Part shown: in pieces, positions 9,732-19,315 of the stretch
How the letters are laid out: each line of letters opens with the position of its first letter
Position numbering within the stretch: position 1 is the stretch's first letter
Assembly: GCF_006459125.1 (NCBI RefSeq)
Contig: NZ_CP041070.1
Location: 1,488,001-1,552,000, forward strand
Direction: 5' to 3'
Source of the DNA: Halarcobacter anaerophilus
Lineage (GTDB): Bacteria; Campylobacterota; Campylobacteria; Campylobacterales; Arcobacteraceae
DNA length: 64,000 nucleotides
Translations under genes and position numbers: made by a program
The notes under the pieces: generated by a model
Seen by the model: the letters and a program-made list of their open reading frames with translations, nothing else
What the model was told of the DNA's origin: nothing
Database searches by the model: none

Positions 9732-10934
9732 CTACTCTCCTAAAGGAATTTTGATTATAAATTCTAAGCCGCTATCGCTGTTTAACGCTTCAATTTCACC
9801 GTCTAAACTCTTTTCAATAATCATTTTTGACATAAATAATCCAAGTCCGGTTCCGTTACTTTGATGTTTTGTCGTAAAATAAGGTTCAAATATCTTTTCT
9901 AAATCTTTCTTTTTTACGCCGCCTGCATTATCTTTAAATATTATTAATACTTTGTTGTCTTTTTTTTCTGTTTTTATTAAAATTTTTTTATCTTCTATAT
10001 TATTAAGTTTAAAAGCTTCGCTTGAATTTTGAATAAGATTAATAATAACTTGTGAAAATTCATTTAAAACTCCAAAAACTTCAATCTCTTGAAACTCTTT
10101 TTTTATAAAAATATTCTCTTTTTGAAGAAGTTTTTTTGTTATAAGAAGAGATTCATTAATAGCATCACAAAGTAAAAATTTCTCTTTTGGTTTATTTGGA
10201 TTAAAAAAGTTTGAAAAATCATCTATAGTTTGAGACATATTATCTATTATAATCAAAGAGTCTTTATAATATTCATCAAGTTTTTTTAAGTCAGAACTTT
10301 TTGCACTTTTTTTGATATTAAACATAGTAAGGCTAAGTTCTGTTAAGGGTTGTCTCCATTGGTGTGCAATATTTGCAAGCATTTGACCTAAACTTGCCAT
10401 TCTAGATTGCCAGAAGAGCATTTTTTGCTTCTCTTCATTTTTTGCAATCTCCTCTTCAACTCTTTGTTCCAAAGTCTGATTTAGTTCGATTAATTGAGCA
10501 GTTTGTTCTAAAACTCTTTGTTCTAAAGTTTTATTTAAAAGTTCTAACTCTTCTTCTTTTTTTTGAAGAGTCTCTTTTAATTCAACCTCTTTTGTTACAT
10601 CATATCTAATAGCAATAAACTCTTTTACATTTTCTTCTTCATCCAAAATAGGGGTTATTGTAGTATTTAAGTATACTGTTGAACCGTCTTTGCATTTATT
10701 CTTTACAGTAGTTTTGTAGGGTTTTTTACTTAAAATAGTGTCCCAAAGAAGAGTAAAATTCTCTTTTGGGACATCCGGATGTCTTACTATATTATGGTTA
10801 CTTCCAATAAGTTCCTCTTTTGTAAACCCGGAAATTTTACAAAATTCATCATTTACAAAAGTTATTACACCGTCAACATCCGTTTTTGATACGATGTTGG
10901 AATTTTCAATAGCTTCTTGGTAAGTTTTTCCCAT
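9732..10934 (-). CDS. Cytoplasmic PAS-domain sensor histidine kinase
   Basis: An N-terminal PAS domain (about residues 5-115, Aer-like, with GSNHNIVRHPD) precedes a long coiled coil (about 120-175), a phospho-acceptor helix (NIAHQWRQPL) and an ATPase domain with NAGG and GTGLGL boxes. No membrane helix is visible, so it should sense an intracellular signal. The PAS type often binds FAD or heme for redox or oxygen sensing, but the ligand here is inference. Confidence 0.88.
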   Translation of the reverse strand: MGKTYQEAIENSNIVSKTDVDGVITFVNDEFCKISGFTKEELIGSNHNIVRHPDVPKENFTLLWDTILSKKPYKTTVKNKCKDGSTVYLNTTITPILDEEENVKEFIAIRYDVTKEVELKETLQKKEEELELLNKTLEQRVLEQTAQLIELNQTLEQRVEEEIAKNEEKQKMLFWQSRMASLGQMLANIAHQWRQPLTELSLTMFNIKKSAKSSDLKKLDEYYKDSLIIIDNMSQTIDDFSNFFNPNKPKEKFLLCDAINESLLITKKLLQKENIFIKKEFQEIEVFGVLNEFSQVIINLIQNSSEAFKLNNIEDKKILIKTEKKDNKVLIIFKDNAGGVKKKDLEKIFEPYFTTKHQSNGTGLGLFMSKMIIEKSLDGEIEALNSDSGLEFIIKIPLGE

Positions 10935-10945
10935 AATATTTATTT

Positions 10946-11920
10946 CTATTTTTTATCTAATAATTCACAAGCCTCTTTTGCATGATAAGTAATAATCATA
11001 TCAGCACCCGCTCTTTTGAAACCTGTCAAAGTCTCCATCATAACTCTTTCATAATCTATCAATCCTGCTATTCCTGCATGTTTTAACATTGCATATTCAC
11101 CGCTTACGTTATATGCACAAACAGGAAGATTTGTACTGTTTCTTAAATCTCTTAATACATCCATAAATGCTAAAGCCGGTTTAACCATCAAAATATCTGC
11201 ACCTTGTCTCTCATCTTCTAATGATTCTTCTAAAGCTTCAAGTCTATTTGCAGGATTCATTTGATAAGATCTTCTATCTCCAAATGACGGAGTAGATTCT
11301 GCAACATCTCTAAACGGTCCGTAATAAGCACTTGCAAATTTAGTTGAATATGCCATAATAGGAAGATCTTTAAATCCGTTTTCATCTAATGCAGTTCTTA
11401 AAGTTTCAATAATTCCGTCCATCATTCCCGAAGGTGCAATCATATCAGCACCCGCTTTTGCATGAACAATTGCTTGTTGAGCCGAAATTTCCAAAGTTTT
11501 ATCATTGTCCACTGTTTGTGTTTTGGGATCCAAAATTCCGCAATGTCCGTGATCTGTATATTCACAAAAACATAAATCGGTTGAAATAAACATATCAGGA
11601 AATTTTGCTTTAATTGCTCTTATTGTTCTAGCTATTATACTGTCTTCACATAAACATTCACTTCCTACAGAGTCTTTTACATCAGGAATACCGAATAAAA
11701 TAATTGATTTTAATCCTATTGATCTAATATATTCGCACTCTTTTAAAATCTCATCAATACTCATTTGGAAAACACCCGGCATTGATTTAACTTCTTCTTT
11801 TATATTTTCACCTTCTCTAACGAAAAGTGGATAAATAAAATCATTTTTTGTTAATACGGTTTCTTGTACCAGATTTCTTAGAGTCTCATTAATTCTTAAT
11901 CTTCTAAATCTTTTAAACAT
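10946..11920 (-). CDS. hemB: Delta-aminolevulinic acid dehydratase (porphobilinogen synthase)
   Basis: Condenses two aminolevulinate molecules to porphobilinogen in heme synthesis. The Schiff-base lysines are in AYSTKFAS and MVKPALAF, and the metal site [12 protein letters not shown] is Cys-rich, indicating the zinc form. The 324-residue length is normal. It lies 11 bp upstream of the kinase gene on the same strand and is divergent from ribA. Confidence 0.96.
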   Translation of the reverse strand: MFKRFRRLRINETLRNLVQETVLTKNDFIYPLFVREGENIKEEVKSMPGVFQMSIDEILKECEYIRSIGLKSIILFGIPDVKDSVGSECLCEDSIIARTIRAIKAKFPDMFISTDLCFCEYTDHGHCGILDPKTQTVDNDKTLEISAQQAIVHAKAGADMIAPSGMMDGIIETLRTALDENGFKDLPIMAYSTKFASAYYGPFRDVAESTPSFGDRRSYQMNPANRLEALEESLEDERQGADILMVKPALAFMDVLRDLRNSTNLPVCAYNVSGEYAMLKHAGIAGLIDYERVMMETLTGFKRAGADMIITYHAKEACELLDKK

Positions 11921-11979
11921 AAAATTTACCTTTGTTTGTTATAATCACGGCATTTTAACAATTTAAGGTTTAAAAGGAT

Positions 11980-12555
11980 ATGAATATAGAAAAATCAAAT
12001 ATTGCAAATCTACCTACAAGATACGGAAAATTTAAAATAAGAGCTTACAAACAAGATCACCAAGAACACTTAGCAATTATGAGTCAAGATTTTGAGACTT
12101 TAGCTGCACCTTATGTAAGAATTCACTCTGAATGTTTAACAGGAGATACATTAGGAAGTTTAAAATGTGATTGCCAAAATCAATTGGATTTAGCTCTTAA
12201 ATTTATAGCGCAAAACGGTGGATTAGTAATTTATCACAGACAAGAAGGAAGAAATATAGGTCTTCTAAATAAGGTAAATGCCTATGCATTACAAGATCAA
12301 GGAAGAAATACTATTGAAGCTAATTTAGAACTTGGTTTTGGAGAAGATGACAGGGATTACGGCATAGTTGAAGAGATATTTAAAGATTTGAATATAAAAA
12401 AACTAAAACTAATAACAAATAATCCGGAAAAGATTAAATATGTTGAATCTTTAGGTGTTGAAATTGTAGAAAGAATTCCTGCAATTACAAAATCAAATAA
12501 ATATAATGAAAATTATATAAACACTAAAAAAGAGAAAATGGGGCATATGTTTTAA
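11980..12555 (+). CDS. ribA: GTP cyclohydrolase II
   Basis: First step of riboflavin synthesis, opening the GTP ring. The zinc site (HSECLTGDTLGSLKCDCQ) carries the three conserved Cys, and the catalytic segment RQEGRNIGLLNK is present. At 191 residues it is a stand-alone RibA rather than a RibBA fusion. Its stop overlaps the rsmG start by one base, so the genes are coupled. Confidence 0.95.
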   Translation: MNIEKSNIANLPTRYGKFKIRAYKQDHQEHLAIMSQDFETLAAPYVRIHSECLTGDTLGSLKCDCQNQLDLALKFIAQNGGLVIYHRQEGRNIGLLNKVNAYALQDQGRNTIEANLELGFGEDDRDYGIVEEIFKDLNIKKLKLITNNPEKIKYVESLGVEIVERIPAITKSNKYNENYINTKKEKMGHMF

Positions 12556-13133
12556 TGGCTCTTGAAAAACTTTTAAAAGAGATTAATGTAGATAAAGAGT
12601 TTGAAAAAAGATGTGAAGTTTTTATATCACTACTTCAAAAATGGGGTAGAGTTCATAACTTAAGCGGAAGATTATCTACAGAAGATATAAAGGAGAATAT
12701 AGAAGATTCTATCTCTCCTTTAAAATTTATTGATTCATATGAAAGTTTTGCCGATATTGGAACGGGTGCCGGTTATCCGGGATTGATACTTGCAATGGCA
12801 AACTCAAAAGCAAAAGCTTATTTAATTGAACCAAGACAAAAAAGAGTCTCTTTTTTAAATTTCGTTAAAAACTCTTTAGGACTTGAAAATATAGATATAA
12901 TTGCAAAAAGAGTTGAAACAGTTGATAATATAAAAGTCGACTTGATAACTTCAAGAGCAGTAACAAATACAAAACTACTTTTAAGTTTAACAGAAGGTAT
13001 AAAAAAAGATAATACCTCTTATCTCTTTTATAAAGGTTCTTTATTAAAAGAGGAAATTGAAGAGATAAAATTAAATAACTACAGCGTTGTAAATAGAAAT
13101 GAAAGAAACTATTTATATATAAAAGGAAATTAA
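12555..13133 (+). CDS. rsmG: 16S rRNA (guanine-527-N7) methyltransferase
   Basis: SAM-dependent methyltransferase acting on 16S rRNA. The N-terminal WGRVHNL segment and the SAM loop FADIGTGAGYPGL are typical of the RsmG/GidB family. The 192-residue length is slightly short but normal for Campylobacterota. It overlaps ribA and the next gene by one base each. Confidence 0.93.
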   Translation: MALEKLLKEINVDKEFEKRCEVFISLLQKWGRVHNLSGRLSTEDIKENIEDSISPLKFIDSYESFADIGTGAGYPGLILAMANSKAKAYLIEPRQKRVSFLNFVKNSLGLENIDIIAKRVETVDNIKVDLITSRAVTNTKLLLSLTEGIKKDNTSYLFYKGSLLKEEIEEIKLNNYSVVNRNERNYLYIKGN

Positions 13134-13354
13134 TGATTTTTAAAATACTTTCGATTCTTGCAGTTATTTTTCTTGTTTATTTGGTATTTTTTAAAAAAGA
13201 TAGAGAAAAAAGTGTTAAAGTAGATGAAGAAAAAATAGAAGACGAAATGGTCGAATGTCCTACATGCGGAACTTATGTTTCTAAAAAAGAGGGTATTTTA
13301 AGCAATGGTTATTACTATTGTTCAAAAGAGTGTTTAGAAAAGAAAAAGAGGTAA
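13133..13354 (+). CDS. Small membrane protein with Cys-rich zinc-binding tail
   Basis: A 73-residue protein with one N-terminal membrane helix (residues 2-19), a charged linker, and a tail with CPTCG ... CSKEC, a four-cysteine zinc-ribbon arrangement. It resembles PP0621-type small proteins. It is coupled to rsmG by a one-base overlap. The tail faces the cytoplasm if the charged linker does. Function unknown. Confidence 0.75.
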   Translation: MIFKILSILAVIFLVYLVFFKKDREKSVKVDEEKIEDEMVECPTCGTYVSKKEGILSNGYYYCSKECLEKKKR

Positions 13355-13360
13355 CTTAAT

Positions 13361-13738
13361 ATGATTTTAATAGGTGATAAAATAGTTCCCTATGAAACTT
13401 GTTTTTTCATTGATGCAAAAGAAAAAATAGAAAATACAGAACCAAACTCTACACTTATATTCAATTATAATGAAGAGCTTCTTATTTTTTGCAAAGAAAA
13501 TAACATCACTTGTGCAGTAATTGTAACTAATATAAAAGAGGCTGTATATTGCAATGCCTTAAATTCAAAATATATTATTTGTAAAAAAAATATTGCCAAA
13601 AGTATTCAAAAAGTTGCAGAGAACTATATGTTTGATTCTAAAGTTTTGGCTGTTATTAAAAAAAGTGATGAAATAGAAGAAATTGCTTTAGCTGAAATAG
13701 ACGGTGTAATTTACTCTCATTTATTGAATAAAATTTAG
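13361..13738 (+). CDS. Hypothetical protein of 125 residues
   Basis: Soluble, predicted alpha/beta protein with several cysteines and alternating hydrophobic strands (TLIFNYNEELLIFC, CAVIVTNIKEAVYC, KVLAVIKK). It lies 6 bp after the previous gene and probably ends the ribA-rsmG transcript. I do not recognise the family; the strand-helix periodicity and downstream position are all that can be said. Confidence 0.65.
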   Translation: MILIGDKIVPYETCFFIDAKEKIENTEPNSTLIFNYNEELLIFCKENNITCAVIVTNIKEAVYCNALNSKYIICKKNIAKSIQKVAENYMFDSKVLAVIKKSDEIEEIALAEIDGVIYSHLLNKI

Positions 13739-13853
13739 GGAAAAACAAAAAGATAATCTCTCTTCAAGCTTAATAAAACTTTAAAAAATAAAACTAACAA
13801 ATATTTAACATTAAAACTTTATAATTCCTTACAATTTTTGATAAGGAGGCTTT

Positions 13854-15191
13854 ATGGATATAATAGGGCAATTTCCGTTGTTTTATTTTCCTGAGTACGG
13901 AAGTGCTTGGATGATGGGTATGACAGGTACAATACATATACTTGTATCTCATACTTCTGTTGGTGCGGCAATGCTTTTTGCGTTTTTAGCTTACAAAGCA
14001 TATAAAGAAAATAGAACGGATTTATATCCGTATATGAAAAAGTACGGAATGTTTTTACTCATTTTCTCTTATGTAGTCGGTTCGATTACAGGTCCGGGGA
14101 TATGGTATACGGCAACGGCGGCAAGTCCAAGGGGAATTAGTGCATTAATACACAATTTCGTTTGGGTCTGGGCTACAGAATGGGTATTCTTTGTTTATGA
14201 GGTTATCGGTGTATTTGTTCTTGTCTATTTTATAGATAAAATAGATAAAAAAACACATCTTAAATTAACTTATACTTTTGCTATTGCTTCTGTAGGAACG
14301 TTAGCTTTGATTATCGGTATTATCAGTTTTATGATGTGGCCTGGAACTGCTGCTTATTATGCAACAGGAAGTGCAAGTGATGCATTCTTCGGTATTAATA
14401 CTTTTCCACATATGTTTTTAAGAATTGGTTTTATGATAATGATGTCAGGTGTTATCGGACTTGTTATTTCGAGTGCAATGAAAAAAGAGAATGCAGAACT
14501 TTCACAAGAACTAACTAAAAAAATGGGTTATATCAGTTTATTCGGCGGCTTTGTAACGATGTTCTTCTTTATGTGGTACATGGGAACGCTACCTGATAAT
14601 GCTCATGCAGTATTTAATATTACAAAAGGTTCGGTAATTCAAACTAGAATTATTTTAGCTATTGTTTTCTCTGCATATTTCTTAATCGCTATTTTAAGAC
14701 CAAAAATAATAAATACTCCAATTGCGTCAATTATGATTGCAGTTATTTTACTTGCCGGATTATGGCCTGGAGAAAAACTTAGAGAATCTATGAGAAAACC
14801 TTATGTTGCAGGTCAATATATCTACTCAAATCAAATAATAAGTAGAGATGTTGAAGGAAAAGGTATAAAAAGTGAACTTCCTTTAATAGCCCAAAAAGGT
14901 CTTTTAAAAGTTAATCCTTTTGTCCCTGAAAGATTAAGAGTTATCACAGATGAGAATAAACTTGAAGTAGGAGAACTTTTAACTAAAATGTCATGCTCAA
15001 ACTGCCACTCTTTGGAAAAAACAGGAGTATATAGACCGTTAAAAGATAGATTAACAGGTATGGATAAAGAGGGTGTTAAAGCTATTCTTTATGCAATAGG
15101 AAATGGTGGGATGCCTTATATGCCTACTTTAAAATTACCAGATGAAGAATATGATGCAATTGCCGAATATATTGCATCTTTGAAATATTAA
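13854..15191 (+). CDS. Cytochrome bd subunit I-like membrane protein with C-terminal c-type heme
   Basis: About nine membrane helices in a CydA-like arrangement, with an N-terminal His segment (HILVSHTSVG) and GPGIWYTATAA, are followed by a periplasmic cytochrome c domain with CSNCH near residue 383 and a distal Met region (GGMPYMP). The large quinol-binding loop of classical CydA is not obvious. It is followed 9 bp later by a second membrane subunit. This suggests a bd-superfamily complex that exchanges electrons with a cytochrome c. The terminal acceptor (oxygen or other) is unknown. A strong AAGGAGG site precedes the ATG. Confidence 0.78.
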   Translation: MDIIGQFPLFYFPEYGSAWMMGMTGTIHILVSHTSVGAAMLFAFLAYKAYKENRTDLYPYMKKYGMFLLIFSYVVGSITGPGIWYTATAASPRGISALIHNFVWVWATEWVFFVYEVIGVFVLVYFIDKIDKKTHLKLTYTFAIASVGTLALIIGIISFMMWPGTAAYYATGSASDAFFGINTFPHMFLRIGFMIMMSGVIGLVISSAMKKENAELSQELTKKMGYISLFGGFVTMFFFMWYMGTLPDNAHAVFNITKGSVIQTRIILAIVFSAYFLIAILRPKIINTPIASIMIAVILLAGLWPGEKLRESMRKPYVAGQYIYSNQIISRDVEGKGIKSELPLIAQKGLLKVNPFVPERLRVITDENKLEVGELLTKMSCSNCHSLEKTGVYRPLKDRLTGMDKEGVKAILYAIGNGGMPYMPTLKLPDEEYDAIAEYIASLKY

Positions 15192-15200
15192 GGAGGATTT

Positions 15201-16394
15201 ATGGACGCATCTGTACTACTAGCTCTTAGAGATCCTGCGGGGATACCTTTTTATCCTGTCGTATTTCAAGCGCTTTATATTTTGACATGGGCATTACATG
15301 CCGCTTTTGTTTTATTAGCTTTAGGTTCTATGGGATTATCAATTTACGGAACATTTAAACAAAAAGATGATTCTCATTGGAAAATTTTAACTCCTCATTT
15401 AATTCAAACGGGGAAATTAAGTATTTCGATACTTATTGTATTAGGTGTTGCACCTTTACTTTTTACTCAAGTAATTTATGATCCAAACTGGTATGTGGCA
15501 AATACACTATCTGGTATGTGGGTATTTATTTTTATTTATACTTTGCTTGTAGGTTATATTCTTTATTATTGGTATTATTATGCAAATAAAGCAAAAGAGG
15601 GTGGCGGAAAACTTGTTGGAATAGTCTCTTTTTTGGTTTTGGTTTTTGCAGGAATTTTAATGCACAACTTTGCAGTAACATCAATTATGCCAAACGAGTG
15701 GATGAATATGTATGCACCTAACGGTGTTGTCGATACTAGCGGGTTAACTTTTAATATGGATATACCTAGATTAGTATTTTTAGTCAGTTTAGCTATTCCT
15801 GTTGTCGGTATTTTTTTACAAAATTACAGTAGATTTTTGAGTACAAGAGAAGATTTTAGTGAAGATTTTGTTAAATATTGTGCAATCTTAGGTACTAAAA
15901 TAGGAGCTGTGGGATTGGTTATTAGTGCTGTTACTTTTATTATTTGGATGATAGAAGTAGGGTATTTGATGAATCCTCTTACAATTGCAACTATTATCGG
16001 TGTATTAATACTTCTTTATATGGTATATACAAACGTAAACAGTTATATTACAACAGGCGTATTAGTTGTTGTTGCACTTTTAATTTCATCAATCAGAGAA
16101 CTAATAAGATTTGATATTATGACAGGTTTGGGATACAATATTTATGATTATCCTGTTAATTTGGAACTTCCATCAATTACTATGTTCTTGCTTACTTTTG
16201 TAATTATGGGATTTATAGGGGTTGCATATCTTCTTACAATGGCTTGGAAAGTCGGTAAAACGCAAGGTGTTTTTGACGGTTCTAAAGATAAAGCCGTAAC
16301 TAGATTAGGTAATTATACACTTTTTATTATGTCAATTTGGATGGTTATCTATTTTGGCTGGGGTATGGTTACACTATTTAAAAACATCCTTTAA
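15201..16394 (+). CDS. Polytopic membrane partner of the cytochrome bd-like protein
   Basis: The 397-residue protein has about nine to ten hydrophobic helices and no heme c motif. It follows the heme-bearing subunit by 9 bp with its own AGGAGG site, and is followed by a strong terminator, so the pair is a two-gene operon. It takes the position CydB has next to CydA, but the similarity I can see is in topology only. Confidence 0.72.
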   Translation: MDASVLLALRDPAGIPFYPVVFQALYILTWALHAAFVLLALGSMGLSIYGTFKQKDDSHWKILTPHLIQTGKLSISILIVLGVAPLLFTQVIYDPNWYVANTLSGMWVFIFIYTLLVGYILYYWYYYANKAKEGGGKLVGIVSFLVLVFAGILMHNFAVTSIMPNEWMNMYAPNGVVDTSGLTFNMDIPRLVFLVSLAIPVVGIFLQNYSRFLSTREDFSEDFVKYCAILGTKIGAVGLVISAVTFIIWMIEVGYLMNPLTIATIIGVLILLYMVYTNVNSYITTGVLVVVALLISSIRELIRFDIMTGLGYNIYDYPVNLELPSITMFLLTFVIMGFIGVAYLLTMAWKVGKTQGVFDGSKDKAVTRLGNYTLFIMSIWMVIYFGWGMVTLFKNIL

Positions 16395-16415
16395 AAATAA
16401 ATTTTCTATCCTTTC

Positions 16416-16450
16416 AATAAGAGTCCAAAATAAAGCTTTGGACTCTTATT
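16416..16450. terminator. Rho-independent terminator after the bd-like pair
   Basis: A perfect 14-bp inverted repeat (AATAAGAGTCCAAA and its complement) with a 7-base loop lies 22 bp after the stop at 16394. A/T-rich arms give T-tracts on both strands. It ends the bd-like operon and separates it from the downstream genes. Confidence 0.85.
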
Positions 16451-16539
16451 TATTCACTTCTTATCATAGTTTTACTAATCAAAAAATAAGCAATATTTCG
16501 ATAATATAATTACCTTTTAATACAATTATTAGGATAGAT

Positions 16540-16698
16540 GTGAAAGATATTTTAGACATTATTATAATTGCTTTATTTGTTTTTATGATCTTTATGTTTA
16601 TAAAAGGTTTCAATAAACAACAAATAGAAAAACATACAAAAAAAGTAGAAGAGAATGAGAAGATAAAGAACTCTACGAAGGATAAAACTGATGAATAA
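16540..16698 (+). CDS. Small single-pass membrane protein upstream of glyS
   Basis: A 52-residue ORF with a GTG start, an N-terminal hydrophobic helix (IIIIALFVFMIFMFI) and a highly charged Lys/Glu tail. It overlaps the glyS start by 8 bp, which supports translation. Function unknown. Confidence 0.6.
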   Translation: MKDILDIIIIALFVFMIFMFIKGFNKQQIEKHTKKVEENEKIKNSTKDKTDE

Positions 16699-18706
16699 AC
16701 CGCTGTTAATAGAGATTGGTGTTGAAGAATTACCTGCTATTCCATTTTTAAAAGAGCTTCCGAATATAGAAAAAAAATGGGAAAAAATATTAGAAGAGAA
16801 TAGATTATTATGTGAATTTGATTTTTTTTATACACCTAGAAGATTGGTACTTTGGCATAGAGAGTTTCAATTAAAACAAGAAGATTCAATCCAAGAAATG
16901 TATGGAGCTCCCGTTAAAATTGCTTTCAAAGAGGGAAAACCTACAAATGCTGCAATAGGATTTGCTAAAAAATGTGGTATAAGTGTAGAAGAACTCGATA
17001 AAAAAGATCAAGGCAAAGGTGAAGTTTTATACTATAAAAAAGAGGTTACTGGAACCGCTTCTAAAGAGTTGTTAAATGATATGATTAATGAATTTGTAAA
17101 TTCATTGAACTTCGGAAAGTCTATGAGATGGGCAGATAGAAGTGACAGTTTTATAAGACCTATTAGAAGTCTGGCTGTATTATTAGGTGAAGAAGTAGTA
17201 GAGGCAGAACTTTTCGGGGTAAAATCTTCAAATCACTCTTTTTCTCATAGAATGGTTTCTTATACTCCTTTCTCTTTTGATTTTGCCGGAGATTATTTTT
17301 GTAAATTGGATAAAAACGGTGTGATTCTTTATCCTGATGAAAGAAGAAAACTTATTTTAGAGCAAATGAAACAAATAGAAGCTAAAAACGGTGTTAAAAT
17401 TGAAATAGATAAAGAACTTTTAGAAGAAGTTGTTGCAATTACCGAGTATCCTACAGCTTTGATAGGAAGTTTTGATAAAGAGTTTTTAGAACTTCCCGAA
17501 GAAGTAATTGTAAGTTCAATGAAAGAACATCAAAGATATTTTGCAGTTTATAAAGATGAACAACTGACAAATAATTTTATAGTTGTTTCAAACTCAAAAA
17601 CTGAGGATTTTTCACAAATAATTGCAGGTAATGAAAAAGTTTTAAGACCAAGACTTGCCGATGCAATGTTCTTTTATAAAAATGATATAAAAAACGGACT
17701 GTCAAATGAAGGACTTAAAAAACTTGTTTTTGTTGAAGGTCTTGGTTCAATGTATGACAAATGTGAAAGAGAGGCAATTATTGCCGATTATTTAGCAGAT
17801 CTTTTTAATGTAAAAGAGAAAGATTTAGTAAAAAAAGCCGTAATGCTGAGTAAAGCAGATTTAATGTCCGAAATGGTTTATGAATTTACGGATTTACAAG
17901 GAATTATGGGATACTACTATGCAAAAATTGCACAAGAAGATGAATTAGTATATACAGCAATAAAAGAGCAATATCTACCTGACGGAGAGGATTCTGAATT
18001 ACCTTCAAATACCTTTTCTTCAATAATTGCACTTTCATATAAAATTGATAATTTAATGGGACTTTTTAGCGTAGGTAAAATTCCGACAGGTTCAAAAGAT
18101 CCTTTTGGTCTTAGACGTGCTGCAGCAGGAATTGTTAAAATTGCAATTGAACATAAATTACCTGTTGATTTAAGTGTGATTATTGATACCTTAGGTTCAA
18201 GCTATAAAGGATTGGATAAAAAACAATTAATTGATTTTTTCAATGAAAGATTATTTAAAATTTTTGATGTAAATCCATCTGTTTTAAAAGCAGTTTTAGG
18301 AAGTAAAGAAGAGAATATTTATGAAATCTCTCAAAAACTTTGTGCTTTAAATCCAATCGTATTAAGTGATAATTTTAAAGAGTATAGTACAACGTTTAAA
18401 AGAGTTGCAAATATAATTAAAGATATTGATGTAGAAACACAACTAAATATAGATGAGACACTATTAGAAGACAAAGAAGAAAAAGAGTTAGTTGTAAAAT
18501 TTAATGAAGTCATTTCTAAAAATTATGTAACATATGAAGAGGAGTTAGATGCACTATTTGGGTTGAAACCTCAATTAGATAACTTCTTTGACAATGTTTT
18601 TGTAAATCATGAAAATGAGAAAATAAAAACTAATAGAAAAAATATTATCGGAAAAGTATATCAAGCTTTTAGAAAAATTGCCGATATAAAAGAGATAACT
18701 ATATAA
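16691..18706 (+). CDS. glyS: Glycine--tRNA ligase beta subunit
   Basis: Beta chain of the two-subunit glycyl-tRNA synthetase; it holds the anticodon-binding and tRNA-contact regions. The N-terminal LLIEIGVEELPA and internal FGKSMRW, VVSNSKT and PTGSKDPFGLRRAAAG segments are diagnostic. The 671-residue length is normal. The alpha subunit gene is not adjacent in this window. Confidence 0.96.
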   Translation: MNKPLLIEIGVEELPAIPFLKELPNIEKKWEKILEENRLLCEFDFFYTPRRLVLWHREFQLKQEDSIQEMYGAPVKIAFKEGKPTNAAIGFAKKCGISVEELDKKDQGKGEVLYYKKEVTGTASKELLNDMINEFVNSLNFGKSMRWADRSDSFIRPIRSLAVLLGEEVVEAELFGVKSSNHSFSHRMVSYTPFSFDFAGDYFCKLDKNGVILYPDERRKLILEQMKQIEAKNGVKIEIDKELLEEVVAITEYPTALIGSFDKEFLELPEEVIVSSMKEHQRYFAVYKDEQLTNNFIVVSNSKTEDFSQIIAGNEKVLRPRLADAMFFYKNDIKNGLSNEGLKKLVFVEGLGSMYDKCEREAIIADYLADLFNVKEKDLVKKAVMLSKADLMSEMVYEFTDLQGIMGYYYAKIAQEDELVYTAIKEQYLPDGEDSELPSNTFSSIIALSYKIDNLMGLFSVGKIPTGSKDPFGLRRAAAGIVKIAIEHKLPVDLSVIIDTLGSSYKGLDKKQLIDFFNERLFKIFDVNPSVLKAVLGSKEENIYEISQKLCALNPIVLSDNFKEYSTTFKRVANIIKDIDVETQLNIDETLLEDKEEKELVVKFNEVISKNYVTYEEELDALFGLKPQLDNFFDNVFVNHENEKIKTNRKNIIGKVYQAFRKIADIKEITI

Positions 18707-18719
18707 AAAAGGAGATAAA

Positions 18720-18887
18720 ATGAGAGTATTTTTATTTTTAATAATCTCTCTTTTTTTTCTAAGTGGTTGTGCTACTTGGAAAGGTATAAAAAAAGATTCT
18801 TCTGATGCGTGGAATGCCACAAAAGAGACTTCAAGCGAAGTTTATGACTCAACTAAAAAAGCTATTCATAACGCAACTTCAGATTAA
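18720..18887 (+). CDS. Small entericidin-like lipoprotein
   Basis: A 55-residue ORF with a signal peptide ending in the lipobox LSGC (Cys at 17), then a short charged, Ser/Thr/Lys-rich mature part containing two Trp. AAGGAG lies 7 bp before the ATG. It follows glyS by 13 bp. The size and composition resemble entericidin-type lipoproteins, but the function is not established by this. Confidence 0.75.
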   Translation: MRVFLFLIISLFFLSGCATWKGIKKDSSDAWNATKETSSEVYDSTKKAIHNATSD

Positions 18888-18898
18888 AAATTAAAAGG

Positions 18899-18975
18899 TG
18901 GAGCTGGTGAAGGGAGTTGAACCCCCGACCTGCTGATTACAAATCAGCTGCTCTAGCCAACTGAGCTACACCAGC
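18899..18975 (-). tRNA. tRNA-Thr (anticodon TGT)
   Basis: On the minus strand the gene folds as a full cloverleaf: acceptor GCTGGTG/CACCAGC, D-arm AGCTCAGTTGGCTAGAGC, anticodon stem CTGAT/ATCAG around TTTGTAA, T-arm GGGGGTTCAACTCCC, and an encoded CCA. The loop gives anticodon TGT. Confidence 0.95.
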
Positions 18976-19051
18976 ATAAAATTTTAAAATTAAAATAATA
19001 TTTAAATAGGGGAATGATATCTAAACCACCTGACGATTTCAGGTTATTAAA

Positions 19052-19097
19052 TGGTGTCAAGAGAGAGACTTGAACTCTCGACCTCCGGCTTATGAGA
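19052..19097 (-). tRNA. 3' fragment of a CAT-anticodon tRNA; left attachment site of the prophage
   Basis: The minus strand reads anticodon loop CTCATAA, 3' anticodon strand GCCGG, variable loop, T-arm GAGAG/CTCTC, acceptor TCTTGAC, A and CCA. The 5' half (acceptor GTCAAGA, D-arm) is absent: the + strand after 19097 shows no TCTTGAC and the anticodon stem pairing breaks. This is the expected leftover when a phage inserts in a tRNA gene and supplies a new 3' end at the other junction. The tRNA is elongator Met or Ile2. The intact gene should lie right of 64 kb. Confidence 0.82.
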
Positions 19098-19265
19098 CCA
19101 TGGCGACATATTTCGATGGAATTTTATCAAAACAAACTTACAAACAGCTAAAACACGGTAAAGCACTTAATATAGGCACTTCTACACATAAAAAAATAAA
19201 GAAGCACTTACACTTGATTTCACACTTTTTTTCACTAAAACTAGGACTAAAAAGGGAAAATATTT

Positions 19266-19315
19266 GCCGAGTTTTTGCCGACCTAATTAATGGTCGGCAA
19301 AGGCTCGGCTTTTTT
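19266..19315 (+). terminator. Strong terminator just inside the left end of the prophage
   Basis: Nested arms GCCGAG...CTCGGC and TTGCCGACC...GGTCGGCAA make a long GC-rich stem with an AT loop, followed by six T on the + strand. In the excised circular phage it would end transcripts coming through attP from the right end. The gap 19098-19463 otherwise holds only this stem, a palindromic site and an inverted repeat; no gene is convincing. Confidence 0.85.

Noticed and set aside
18575-18820. Minus-strand ORF across the end of glyS and the lipoprotein
   Set aside because: Overlaps two better-supported genes on the other strand; no motif.
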